DNA from: Fen-1258 sp947085815
Lineage (GTDB): Bacteria; Bacteroidota; Ignavibacteria; Ignavibacteriales; Melioribacteraceae
Length of the DNA: 59,229 nucleotides
Direction of reading: 5' to 3'
NCBI GenBank assembly: GCA_947085815.1
Contig: CAMTXU010000027.1
Location: 1 to 59,229 of the forward strand
Position numbers and translations under genes: made by a program. Under the pieces are notes generated by a model. It did not search any database. It was not told the DNA's origin and was given only the letters and a program-made list of their open reading frames with translations. Below, piece after piece: positions 8,401 through 15,785 of the stretch. Position 1 is the first letter of the stretch. Every line of letters begins with the position of its first letter.

Positions 8401-8740
8401 CGCCAACTCCCAGATCAAAAGCGATTCTCCGTATATTTTCTGATTCAGGACAGCGCGCAAGTAAAAGTTCTGCAACAATTTTTCTTGCTCTCTTAACCCT
8501 ATCTGTATCAGTAAAAACAGAAAGACCATTTATTACGGGATATGAGCAAGATGCTTGAACAACTGGTTTTCTTCCTTCTTGGTGAATTTCAACCAGGCAT
8601 AACCTGCACGCTTCATACGGCAACAGAGCTTTATGGTAACATAACTTTGGTACGCTAAGCCCTACACTTTCGATAGATTGAAGAAGAGTTTTCCCTTCCG
8701 GGAATTCAAATTGGCTTCCATTTATATTTAGCTGAATCAC
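5477..8740 (-). CDS. NuoG-like / HdrA tandem fusion flavoprotein (1087 residues)
   Basis: This is the large electron-distributing subunit. Residues 1-75 are a plant-type [2Fe-2S] domain (Cys 34, 45, 48, 65). Residues 120-180 are a NuoG-like pair of [4Fe-4S] sites (CVYCGLC, CWTCGAC). At 211 comes YPQAVPN, the HdrA segment that normally follows the first HdrA ferredoxin site, then the rest of a first HdrA module (260-510, with QCVGSRD at 323). This module lacks its N-terminal FAD-binding half. A second, complete HdrA module follows (about 523-1010), with GGGLSG at 668-673 and QCVGSRD again. Residues near 1015-1070 hold two [4Fe-4S] motifs. The missing half of module 1 is encoded at 13739-14638. 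The start overlaps the preceding ATPase gene by 4 bases. Expected role: FAD-based splitting or merging of electrons in the hydrogenase complex. Confidence 0.9.
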   Translation of the reverse strand: MIQLNINGSQFEFPEGKTLLQSIESVGLSVPKLCYHKALLPYEACRLCLVEIHQEGRKPVVQASCSYPVINGLSVFTDTDRVKRARKIVAELLLARCPESENIRRIAFDLGVGEPRIKKKYDDCVYCGLCVRICEERMGRNAVTFSGRGPGKKVEPPFGKQNEMCWTCGACNFICPVGKKVSDLTSMNVPIPIPDPFNLGLDSKPAIHILYPQAVPNTPMIDKEKCIYLKYGECKICETVCEAKAINYEQGEEKIELNVGAIVLSPGFELFDPKIKPELGYGLFPNVITSLEFERILSASGPFSGHVLRPSDRQAPKRIAFLQCVGSRDFERDYCSSVCCMYATKEALIAKEHVGGNLECDIFFMDIRAHGKGFDEYYQRAINNGVNYIRCRVPDVEEIPYTKNLLIKYLTEDDKKVSREYDLVVLSVGMQPPKGVTNIAEKFGIELNEFNFCKTSIFNPTESSRDGIYVAGPFTEPKDIPETVMQASGAASRVLSLLCDVRGSLITAKEYPPEIDVAGQKPRIGVFVCHCGTNIAGVVNVPDVVEYAKKLPDVVFADNNLYTCSNDTQEIIKEKIKEYKLNRVVVASCTPRTHEPLFRNTIREAGLNPYLFEMANIRDQCSWVHMFEPEKATEKSKDLVKVAVAKARLLEPLQKRSIPVTKAALVIGGGLSGMTSSLALANQGFDVHLVEKEKELGGNLRNIKYLLNGEKPQEELERIIQEVKSSNKINLYTKAEIKSLEGSIGNFKTKIATDGIEKEFEHGVVVVATGAKEYQPKEYLYNQDERVMTHLELEHRLVSGGEWLAVDKKQPPKTFVIIQCVGSRDKERPYCSRICCSESIKNALKIKELSPKTNVYILYRDIRTYGFRESYYTKARQQGVIFLRYDEDKKPEVSRNGAGLQVEIFDQTLRIPIEISADFVVLSAGVVPGEWNKSIGQLLKVPLTSDQFFLEAHMKLRPIDFSTEGVFLCGLAHSAKAIEESIIQAQAAASRAATILSKDFIDLEANISQVIDENCDGCAFCIEPCPFKAITLIEFMRNGAIKKIVEVNESACKGCGGCQATCPKKGIIVRGFKLEQIYAQVNAVLGV

Positions 8741-9162
8741 GCTGTGTCTCCCATTTCAACTATCTGTTCGAATACAAAATTAACTTCAGGATGAGAAGCT
8801 TTAAGAACGCGCATTGTTTTTTTTATATCTCCAAGAGGTTTCATATCTATATTATTTTTATTGAAGCAAGCGGTTATTCTAATTCCTTTTTCCATCCGTC
8901 TTTCAATTTTCATATTTCCGCCTGTCTCTCCAGCAGCTTGTGAAAGAAACGGAAGACCAAGACCTATTCTTTTTCCTTTTTTAGTTGTAAAAAAAGGATC
9001 AGCTGCTTTCTTCAAATCATCCTCACTCATTCCCTTACCGTCATCCTCAATTTCTAAAATCAGCGTATCATTCTTTTCCATAAGCATCACTCGTATATTT
9101 TTTGCACCGGCGTTTAAGGAATTTTCCGCTATGTCCAAAATATGGAGTGATAAATCTTCCAT
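8737..9162 (-). CDS. Histidine-kinase-type ATPase domain protein (GHKL), stand-alone
   Basis: This 141-residue protein is a single GHKL ATPase fold. The N box is ENSLNAGAKNI, the G1 box is DDGKGMS, and a G2-like stretch GKRIGLGLPF follows. There is no phosphoacceptor histidine domain, sensor or membrane segment, so it resembles anti-sigma-factor kinases or detached kinase domains. Such proteins accompany multimeric hydrogenase operons of the Hnd/HydABC type, where their function is unproven. It starts 2 bases after the PHP gene and overlaps the NuoG-HdrA gene by 4, so it is an integral operon member. A role in sensing nucleotide state to control the hydrogenase is inference. Confidence 0.82.
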   Translation of the reverse strand: MEDLSLHILDIAENSLNAGAKNIRVMLMEKNDTLILEIEDDGKGMSEDDLKKAADPFFTTKKGKRIGLGLPFLSQAAGETGGNMKIERRMEKGIRITACFNKNNIDMKPLGDIKKTMRVLKASHPEVNFVFEQIVEMGDTA

Positions 9163-9164
9163 AA

Positions 9165-9887
9165 TTATATCTCAATTTTCCTTCCCTCTTCACCTCTTAA
9201 AGATTTTTTTATCTCATCAAAAGTTGGATTCTCCATAGAAAAACTTGTATAATTTTTGCCGATATCTTTCAGTGAATGCGCATCCGAAAATGTTACTATC
9301 GGCAATAATCTATCGCAATGTTTTTGAAACTGATTTTTATTAGATATCTCTAATGCATCAAGCACCAATCCCTCCGGTATAAATCCGAGCTGTGAGATTA
9401 AACCGAACCTTTCTCTATCAACGTGAGATGCAATTGCAATTCCGCCTAATTTGTGGATGGAATTAACTATACTTTCAATTGACTGTTCAGTTGCGCCGAT
9501 CGTCAATCTTTTATTGAATCCTAGAACCTCATCGTTCTCATTAACTATAACTTGATCACCATAAATTCTTTCATCGTCCGTTTCGATTAGATTATTATCT
9601 ATAATTCGTTGCATTGCCTGAAGTGATTTTTCATTATCGAATAAAGCAAGCACGTGCACTTCTTCCCTTGTTGTAATTTCTATTCCGCCAATAATATCCA
9701 GGTCCATATTTTCCGCACATTTTTTTACACTAATCACGTTCTCAGATGAATTATGATCACAAATTCCAATAATATTTAGACCGCGCTTTTCTGATTCTTT
9801 AACAATATTTTTAGGAGTCATTTCAAGCTCTGCGCAATGAGAAAGACATGTGTGAATATGCAAATCGGCTTTAAAGGTTTTCATCAT
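9165..9887 (-). CDS. PHP-domain metal-dependent phosphoesterase
   Basis: PHP proteins hydrolyse phosphate esters with a two- or three-metal site. The expected ligands are visible: DLHIHTCLSH at the N-terminus, CDHNS, a central HVDRE, and SDAHSLKDIG near the C-terminus. The start is taken at 9887 (a second ATG follows directly at 9884), because the domain begins a few residues later and the longer reading would run well into the upstream gene; with this start the overlap is 17 bases. The substrate is unknown; the family includes histidinol-phosphatase and small-nucleotide phosphatases. Lying between DRTGG and ATPase genes in a hydrogenase operon suggests turnover of a signal molecule, an inference only. 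Confidence 0.83.
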   Translation of the reverse strand: MMKTFKADLHIHTCLSHCAELEMTPKNIVKESEKRGLNIIGICDHNSSENVISVKKCAENMDLDIIGGIEITTREEVHVLALFDNEKSLQAMQRIIDNNLIETDDERIYGDQVIVNENDEVLGFNKRLTIGATEQSIESIVNSIHKLGGIAIASHVDRERFGLISQLGFIPEGLVLDALEISNKNQFQKHCDRLLPIVTFSDAHSLKDIGKNYTSFSMENPTFDEIKKSLRGEEGRKIEI

Positions 9888-10224
9888 TTTTACCGATACC
9901 CAATTCATATAACTTACCCACAATCTGGAAAGCTCCTTCATCAGAACTCAAGATAATTATCTTCTCCTCTTCTGCTTTTTTCAAAGAATCTTCATCCGGC
10001 TTTCTTCCTTTTACAATAATTATTGACGAAAGCTCTTTAACGCTTGCAACTGAAATTATATTTAGATGCGTTTGTAATGTAATCCAGATATTTCCTTTAT
10101 TCGAATTTGCGAGCACATCGCTCAGCATATCGCTTACATAGCCGCCAATAACATCTCTGTCTAAAAAATCTCCGCCCGTTAAAACGGTGAGGTTTAATTC
10201 CTTTATAATTTCCGAGATTCTCAT
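9871..10224 (-). CDS. DRTGG-domain protein (second copy)
   Basis: This 117-residue protein of the DRTGG family is homologous in layout to the one at 11131-11493. Both have a hydrophobic N-terminal strand, a conserved GG or CG loop (LTGGDFLDRDVIGGYVSDM here), the segment MLSDVL, and a C-terminal VKGRKPDEDSLKKAEE followed by a strand. DRTGG domains are found next to CBS domains and may bind a nucleotide or other small ligand; no activity is established. It overlaps the CBS-ATPase gene by 4 bases and the PHP gene by 14-17, indicating strict co-expression. Confidence 0.78.
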   Translation of the reverse strand: MRISEIIKELNLTVLTGGDFLDRDVIGGYVSDMLSDVLANSNKGNIWITLQTHLNIISVASVKELSSIIIVKGRKPDEDSLKKAEEEKIIILSSDEGAFQIVGKLYELGIGKNDENL

Positions 10225-11138
10225 TTTTTCATATTCACTATAAATTCTAAATTTGTTCCTTCGCCAACTTTTGAATCTATCCTCATTTCATCTGTACAAT
10301 TTTTTATGTTTGGAAGTCCCATGCCAGCACCAAATCCCATTTCTCTTACCCAGTCAGGTGCGGTAGAATAACCCGGCATCATTGCTTTTTCGATGTTAGG
10401 AATTCCGGGTCCGGAATCAACCGCATTCACCTTAATTTTATCTTCTTCTACCCAAACTGTAATTTCTCCACCATCTGTAAATATGATGATATTCATTTCT
10501 GTCTCCATAGATGCTATAACTACTCTCCTTGTGATCTCAGTAGCAATTCCAAGTCTTAATAATGCATTTTTTAGAAAACCACTTTTCTCGCCTGCTTTTT
10601 TAAATTCTTTCCCTTTAATATCATATTTGAGTATAACGATAGTCTTATCTGCTCTAATATCCTTAAAGATGTTGCACATCTTATTCTTTTGAGCTTCTTC
10701 TTCATAATAATCTTTCTCAAATCTTTTCAGGAGACATCTAATCACATCTCCTTTTGTGATCATTCCTACAAGTTTTTTCGTATCACGTTCCTTCACTGGA
10801 AATCTGCCAAATCTATATTTCTCAAATTTTTTAATAACATGAATTAGCGGTTCATCACTAAAAATAAACTCTATTTGAGATGTCATATGGTCTTTTACAT
10901 GCTCATCTTTTCTTCCTTGGATGATACATTTTATAAAATCCTCAACGCTTATTATCCCCTCTAAATTATCATCGCTAACTACCGGTAATCCTGAAATCTG
11001 TTTATCTTTAAGTTTCATCCACACATCAACCATTGTATCATCGGGTGCTACTGTAACAACATCTGCTGTCATTGCCTCTTCAACTTTACATTCATAAGCA
11101 AGTTCTTGAATTTTTGAAGTGCTTACTTTATCAGTCAT
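10221..11138 (-). CDS. CBS-pair / GHKL ATPase fusion protein
   Basis: The 305-residue protein has two CBS domains (about 18-75, beginning VEEAMTADVVTVAPDD, and about 82-140, with VKDHMTSQIEF), which typically bind adenine nucleotides. A linker leads into an RsbW-like ATPase domain (about 165-305) with VDSGPGIPNIE and GFGAGMGLPNIK as the nucleotide-binding loops. No phosphorylatable histidine domain is seen. The combination suggests a kinase or switch whose activity responds to adenylate charge. It overlaps DRTGG genes on both sides (8 and 4 bases). Its place between the NuoF- and HdrA-encoding genes of the operon implies a link to hydrogenase control, but the target is unknown. Confidence 0.8.
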   Translation of the reverse strand: MTDKVSTSKIQELAYECKVEEAMTADVVTVAPDDTMVDVWMKLKDKQISGLPVVSDDNLEGIISVEDFIKCIIQGRKDEHVKDHMTSQIEFIFSDEPLIHVIKKFEKYRFGRFPVKERDTKKLVGMITKGDVIRCLLKRFEKDYYEEEAQKNKMCNIFKDIRADKTIVILKYDIKGKEFKKAGEKSGFLKNALLRLGIATEITRRVVIASMETEMNIIIFTDGGEITVWVEEDKIKVNAVDSGPGIPNIEKAMMPGYSTAPDWVREMGFGAGMGLPNIKNCTDEMRIDSKVGEGTNLEFIVNMKK

Positions 11139-11493
11139 CTCCCGAAATTCCTCTTAGTCCTTCTTTGTATAATTTACCACAGCTTTCAAATAGCGGAAGT
11201 TGAGTACACATCAGAATAATTGCACGTTCATTTGCAAGTCCAATAACATCATTCTCCGGTCGTTTCCCCCTTACAAAACAGATCACTTTTACGTCAACCG
11301 CATCACTGGCATATATTACTTGAGGATTTGTCAATCCTGTTAGAAGTAACACACTTCCACTATGATGGTTAATATGCGCCAAAACATCACTCATCAAATC
11401 GCAGCCGCAGCCCATTTTTACTTCCATGTCTAATAATTCTTCACCGCAAATAACTTCTGCATTTATTATCTGTTTCACTTTATGAATATTCAT
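11131..11493 (-). CDS. DRTGG-domain protein (first copy)
   Basis: The 120-residue protein resembles the second DRTGG copy at 9871-10224. Its motif region reads MGCGCDLMSDVLAHI, then a strand LLLTGLTN and a C-terminal FVRGKRPENDVIGLANE. It is cytoplasmic, with no membrane segment. It overlaps the NuoF-like gene by 14 bases and the CBS-ATPase gene by 8, so it is translationally coupled to both. The duplicate copies flanking the CBS-ATPase gene suggest they act as a pair with it. The biochemical role is unknown for the family. Confidence 0.78.
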   Translation of the reverse strand: MNIHKVKQIINAEVICGEELLDMEVKMGCGCDLMSDVLAHINHHSGSVLLLTGLTNPQVIYASDAVDVKVICFVRGKRPENDVIGLANERAIILMCTQLPLFESCGKLYKEGLRGISGDD

Positions 11494-13363
11494 GATTTTT
11501 TTTCCACTCTTTACATGAAATGATTTCTGAAAGTTGTATCAAGTTTTCCATATCAGAACCGGTAACTTTAATTATTGCTGAAATTTTCGGCGGGCAAACT
11601 TCCAAACATTGACCACATTTGTGACAGTTTTCCTGGTTTATTATATGGATAAATTTTGACTCTCCTGTGATGGCTTCTGTAGGACAGCTTTTAATGCAGA
11701 GCAAACAACCAACGCATTTGTTTGGGTCTATATAATATTGTATCAAATTTCTACAAACGAGCGCCGGACACCTTTTTTCTTTTATATGAGCTTCATATTC
11801 ATCTTTAAAATATCTCAAGGTTGAAAGCACAGGGTTAGGAAGAGTTTGACCTAATCCACACATTGAAGCATCTTTAATGCACTCTCCTAATTCAGTTAAA
11901 AATTCAATATCGCCTTCACGTCCTTCGCCATCCGAAATTCGAGTAAGTACTTCCAATAATGCCTCACTTCCGTCTCGGCAGGAAGTACACTTACCGCAAG
12001 ATTCTTCATTTGTGAATTGAATAAAAAATTTGGAGACGTCAACCACACAGGTATCTTCATCCATCACGATCATACCGCCGGAGCCCATCATGGAGCCGGC
12101 TTTTTGTAAAGATTCATAGTCAATTGGAGAATCAAGCATAGACGAAGGAATGCACCCGCCGGAAGGACCACCAGTCTGAACAGCTTTAAATTTTTTCCCC
12201 TTAGGAATACCTCCGCCAATTTCGTAAACCACTTCTTTAAGCGTTATGCCCATTGGAACTTCAATAAGACCGGTATTATTTATTTTTCCAACCAATGAAA
12301 ATATTTTTGTTCCCTTAGAGGTATCAGTTCCAACACTTGAAAACCATTCTGCTCCTCTTGTAATTATCATTGGAACATTTGCCAGAGTTTCAACATTATT
12401 TATAACTGTTGGACAACCCCAAAGCCCGGCTTGAGCAGGAAATGGAGGACGCAGCCTGGGTTCCGGAATATCACCTTCAATAGAATTAATCAAAGATGTT
12501 TCCTCACCGCAGACAAAAGCCCCTGAACCTTCTCTAATTTCAATCGTAAAATCGTAATCCGATCCTAAAATGTTCTTGCCTAAAAGACCGTATTCTTCTG
12601 CTTGTGCAATAGCAATTCTCATTCTCTTAATAGCAAGCGGATATTCTGTTCTTACATAAATAAATCCTTCGTTTGAACCAACTGCATATCCGGCAATACA
12701 CATTCCTTCTATGACAGAATGGGGATCGGATTCTAAAACGCTTCTGTCCATGTATGCGCCGGGGTCTCCTTCATCACAATTTGCAATAAAATATTTTGGT
12801 GTCTTTGTCTGCTGATTTGCAATTTCCCACTTCTTTCCTGTTAGAAAGCCCGCTCCGCCTCTTCCTCTTAATCCAGATTTTAGTATTTCTTCTCTAACAT
12901 CTTTCGGTGACATTGAACCAAGAACTTTTTCGATGGCTAAGTAACCATCGCGTGCAATGTAATCTTCGATCTTTTCGGGGTCTATTATTCCTTTGTTCCG
13001 TAGTACAACTAACAATTGTTTTTTGAAGAAAGGGATATCGGAAAGCAGGGGAAGTGGTTCTTTTTCTTCCGGTGGTTTGAACATCAATTTTTTTACAGGT
13101 CTTCCTTTAAGAAAATGTTCTTCAACAAGATGGTGAATGTCCTTCTTCTCGAGCCAGCCGTAGAAAATATTATCGGGTATAACAACCATAAGCGGACCTT
13201 GTCCACAGAATCCATTACAACCGGTTGCAACTACGGTAACTTCGTCTTTCAAACCGAATAAATTGAGTTCTTTATTCAATTCATCAATAATTTGAAAAGC
13301 ACCGCCGGCAAAGCAGCCCGTTCCGGTGCAGACCATCAATTCAATTCGTCTCTTTTCAGCCAT
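11480..13363 (-). CDS. hndC: NuoF/HndC-like NAD(P)-binding flavoprotein subunit
   Basis: This is the FMN and NAD(P)(H) binding subunit of bifurcating hydrogenases and complex I relatives. The 627 residues comprise an N-terminal thioredoxin-like [2Fe-2S] domain (MVCTGTGC at 10-17 and ATGCNGFC), the NuoF core with GLRGRGGAGFLTGKKW, the glycine-rich GEETSLINSIEG, a [4Fe-4S] site ESCGKCTSCRDG, and a C-terminal pair of [4Fe-4S] motifs (CVGCLLCIKSCP, CHKCGQCLEVCP). The ATG overlaps the HndB stop by one base (TAATG). With the NuoE part of the next protein it forms the NAD(P) module of the complex. Whether it uses NAD or NADP cannot be read from sequence. The symbol is by similarity. Confidence 0.92.
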   Translation of the reverse strand: MAEKRRIELMVCTGTGCFAGGAFQIIDELNKELNLFGLKDEVTVVATGCNGFCGQGPLMVVIPDNIFYGWLEKKDIHHLVEEHFLKGRPVKKLMFKPPEEKEPLPLLSDIPFFKKQLLVVLRNKGIIDPEKIEDYIARDGYLAIEKVLGSMSPKDVREEILKSGLRGRGGAGFLTGKKWEIANQQTKTPKYFIANCDEGDPGAYMDRSVLESDPHSVIEGMCIAGYAVGSNEGFIYVRTEYPLAIKRMRIAIAQAEEYGLLGKNILGSDYDFTIEIREGSGAFVCGEETSLINSIEGDIPEPRLRPPFPAQAGLWGCPTVINNVETLANVPMIITRGAEWFSSVGTDTSKGTKIFSLVGKINNTGLIEVPMGITLKEVVYEIGGGIPKGKKFKAVQTGGPSGGCIPSSMLDSPIDYESLQKAGSMMGSGGMIVMDEDTCVVDVSKFFIQFTNEESCGKCTSCRDGSEALLEVLTRISDGEGREGDIEFLTELGECIKDASMCGLGQTLPNPVLSTLRYFKDEYEAHIKEKRCPALVCRNLIQYYIDPNKCVGCLLCIKSCPTEAITGESKFIHIINQENCHKCGQCLEVCPPKISAIIKVTGSDMENLIQLSEIISCKEWKKNHEYS

Positions 13364-13746
13364 TACCCAACCCTCTCTGAACCAATACCTAATACAAATT
13401 CTTTAACCACATTACCCGCTATAATATGTTCGTCAAAAATTTTTTTTACTTTCTCCGAAGTAAGCTTGCGATATTTTACCGGGGGAGAACCTTCCATTTC
13501 GATTGTAGCAATCGGTTCTTCAGAACATAAACCGGCACAGCCTGTTGTAGTAAACATTATATCAGTTAATTTCCTTTCATCCATTTCAACTAAAAACGAG
13601 TTCATAATTTCTCTCGCTCCGGCGGCAATACCGCATGTGCCCATATGAACTATTACTTTTCCACGAAAATTTCCTTCGCGCAGGTAAATTCCCTTTCTGG
13701 CAGTCGCCCGCATTTTTTGTAATTCATCAATTGTCAGCTTAGGCAT
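13363..13746 (-). CDS. hndB: HndB-like [2Fe-2S] thioredoxin-fold subunit
   Basis: This small subunit of Hnd-type NADP-reducing hydrogenases is about 127 residues from the ATG at 13746. That start was chosen because it begins MPKLTIDELQKM as in HndB proteins and is preceded by GGAGCT; the longer frame only reads through the neighbouring gene. It has VHMGTCGIAAGAR and TTGCAGLCSEEP. Three of the four cysteines usual for this fold are present; the first is a His (VHMGTC), which as far as I recall is normal for HndB and not damage. It overlaps the HdrA-NuoE gene by 8 bases and the NuoF gene by 1. Confidence 0.87.
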   Translation of the reverse strand: MPKLTIDELQKMRATARKGIYLREGNFRGKVIVHMGTCGIAAGAREIMNSFLVEMDERKLTDIMFTTTGCAGLCSEEPIATIEMEGSPPVKYRKLTSEKVKKIFDEHIIAGNVVKEFVLGIGSERVG

Positions 13747-14638
13747 ACTGCAGCTCCTTATCCTTCTTTTTTTCAATAATCTCGGGAATATTTTTGGTCT
13801 GAAGTTTTCCATAAACATCATCACCAATAGTTGCTACTGGTGCCAGTCCGCAACAGCCAATACATCTAACTGCCTTAAGTGTAAAAAGCATGTCTTCGGT
13901 GGTTTCTCCCGGCTTAACATTTAATTTTTCACTAAACTGCTCGAGTAATATTCCAGATCCCCGGACATAGCAAGCGGTTCCCATACATACATTTATAGTG
14001 TATTTGCCAATTGGTTTTAAGCTGAACGAACTGTAAAACGTTGCTATACGTGTAATATGCGAAAGAGGATAATTTGTTTCTTGCGAGATATATCTTAAAA
14101 TATTTTCCGGGAAATAATTGTAGACGGCGTTAACTTCTTGAAGGATGGGCATTAAGGGACCTTTTCTGTTTTGATGTTTTTTCAGAATACCTGTTACTGC
14201 TTCCGCATATTTAGGATGAAGTTCTATTTTTTCTTTCTCGACGATTTGAACGCTGTTTCTCGTTGGGCAGTTTGAAACGCAAGCACCGCAGCCGGTACAT
14301 TTTTTTTCATCAACATATCTGGGCTGCTTAGTTAATCTTACAGAAAAATTTCCGGGTTGTCCGGTAATACTCTCAACTTCGCTTAGAGTTATCTTCTCTA
14401 TATCCTTATGCCTTCCAATTTCAACTAACCGCGGCGCCATAGTACACATAGCACAATCATTCGTTGGAAAAGTTTTATCGAGTTGAGCCATCACTCCGCC
14501 AATAGAAGGTTTATTATCAACCAGGTAAACTTTAATTCCCGATTCTGCAAGATCGAGCGCCGCTTGCATGCCGCCGATTCCGCCGCCAACTACTAATGCA
14601 GAACCGATCTTTCCGTTAGTTTTATTCTCATCAAACAT
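13739..14638 (-). CDS. Fusion of HdrA N-terminal half with NuoE/HndA
   Basis: Residues 14-125 are the front half of HdrA: the FAD loop GGGIGG (18-23), the HdrA cysteines in DCAMC (61-65), and one [4Fe-4S] motif CTGCGAC..NCP (114-124). From about 140 the protein becomes a complete NuoE/HndA: the helical GILKKHQNRKGPLMPILQEV, then the [2Fe-2S] ligands CMGTAC (218, 223) and CIGCC (259, 263). It is one uninterrupted frame of 299 residues. The HdrA part stops exactly where the 1087-residue protein (5477-8740) picks up the HdrA sequence at YPQAVPN. So one HdrA module appears divided between two polypeptides, each fused to a Nuo-like domain. The start overlaps the QmoC-like gene by 8 bases. Confidence 0.88.
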   Translation of the reverse strand: MFDENKTNGKIGSALVVGGGIGGMQAALDLAESGIKVYLVDNKPSIGGVMAQLDKTFPTNDCAMCTMAPRLVEIGRHKDIEKITLSEVESITGQPGNFSVRLTKQPRYVDEKKCTGCGACVSNCPTRNSVQIVEKEKIELHPKYAEAVTGILKKHQNRKGPLMPILQEVNAVYNYFPENILRYISQETNYPLSHITRIATFYSSFSLKPIGKYTINVCMGTACYVRGSGILLEQFSEKLNVKPGETTEDMLFTLKAVRCIGCCGLAPVATIGDDVYGKLQTKNIPEIIEKKKDKELQYA

Positions 14639-15785
14639 TTTCTAAAACTGGCTCCTTGTTTATTTCTACTTGAGCTGCTTTTTCTTTAATCGCTTGAAAG
14701 TAAATTGCCAGAGGACGATAAATCATATGGCTCCACTTTCCAAATGGAATTTCAATTATTAACATTGGGACAGCTATAGCTAAATGAATTGCGTAAGTAA
14801 AATGAGTAGTAAGTTCCAATCCCAAATACCTGAATACGTGAACTGCAAGTCCGCTGACCGCAGTAAGCAATAGCATAATTGGAAATATCAGATCATTCGC
14901 GTTGGAGAATTTGTGAATTTCTTCACGTTTTTTGATTCTGCTTATCAATATTTCAACGGTAGTATAAATTAAAGCCCCGGCAGAAAAATATCCCAGCCAT
15001 CTTTGTGGATGGTAAACAGGATAAATATTGTCTGTCTGAAACCATTCAAGAAAGAAAAATTTTATACAAACCATTAACCCGCAGCCGGCTGCTAGAATCA
15101 AATGTTTAATCCAGCGGTTTCTAACAGCACAATCTCTAAATCGTTTTTGACTAAAAGAGTGTATTAAAAAAGTTTTAGCTTCTGTAAAATATAAATAGAA
15201 AGGTATCTTGAGTTTATCACCGCCCCTCATAGTAAACCAGTACATCCGCAAAGAGTTAGTTAGTAAAAAGAAGAGCGGAATTAGGAATACAACCGTTGTA
15301 AATGTTCCTATTAAACCGAACATATGTTGCATTGGCATCGGCTCTGAAATGAACACCTCATATTCCAGCTCCGCATAAAATAAATGATAATAAACAACTA
15401 GAAGTAAAACGATTATTCCAAAGAATAGGAGAGAGCCAATTTCCCAAAATTTGGATTTATAAATTTTTGCGGAAAGACCGGTCCAATCATATTGTGCAGT
15501 TAGATAGCGGCGGAGAGTCATCATCGCTTCTCCGGGTTCAGTTTGCCGGGGGCAGGTTGTAGAACAATCGCCGCAGTAGTAACACAACCAAGGTTCTAAT
15601 CTGCTTTTCAATTGTTCCTTTAAACCAATCAATGTATATCGAAGTGTCTTGCGCGGGAACGAATTTGTATCATTTGTTAGATCACATGAAACAGTGCAGC
15701 TGCCGCACTGAAGACAGGCATTTGTGTCGAACTTGCCGTACTTACGCACTTCAGACAATAAATTAGGATCGGTTCTATATTTCAT
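14631..15785 (-). CDS. QmoC-like membrane iron-sulfur protein (HdrC domain plus cytochrome-b-like membrane domain)
   Basis: The first 95 residues hold two [4Fe-4S] motifs of the HdrC type (Cys 24, 27, 30, 34 and 68, 71, 74, 78). From about 115 there are some six hydrophobic membrane segments, for example FFGIIVLLLVVYY, FTTVVFLIPLFFLL, and a late pair around PIMLLLTAVSGLAVHVF. This plan, HdrC then HdrE/NarI-like, is that of QmoC, which passes electrons between a quinone pool and an HdrA-type partner. It is the first gene of the operon and overlaps the HdrA-NuoE gene by 8 bases. A membrane or quinone connection for the hydrogenase complex is therefore suggested. Heme ligands were not assigned. 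Confidence 0.85.
   Translation of the reverse strand: MKYRTDPNLLSEVRKYGKFDTNACLQCGSCTVSCDLTNDTNSFPRKTLRYTLIGLKEQLKSRLEPWLCYYCGDCSTTCPRQTEPGEAMMTLRRYLTAQYDWTGLSAKIYKSKFWEIGSLLFFGIIVLLLVVYYHLFYAELEYEVFISEPMPMQHMFGLIGTFTTVVFLIPLFFLLTNSLRMYWFTMRGGDKLKIPFYLYFTEAKTFLIHSFSQKRFRDCAVRNRWIKHLILAAGCGLMVCIKFFFLEWFQTDNIYPVYHPQRWLGYFSAGALIYTTVEILISRIKKREEIHKFSNANDLIFPIMLLLTAVSGLAVHVFRYLGLELTTHFTYAIHLAIAVPMLIIEIPFGKWSHMIYRPLAIYFQAIKEKAAQVEINKEPVLENV

Noticed and set aside
13363..13746. Damaged [2Fe-2S] site in the HndB-like protein
   Set aside because: One cysteine is His, but VHMGTCGIAAGA is, as far as I recall, the normal HndB sequence.
13747..13827. Longer start of the HndB-like protein
   Set aside because: The extension is a shadow of the HdrA-NuoE gene; MPKLTIDEL at 13746 is the family N-terminus.
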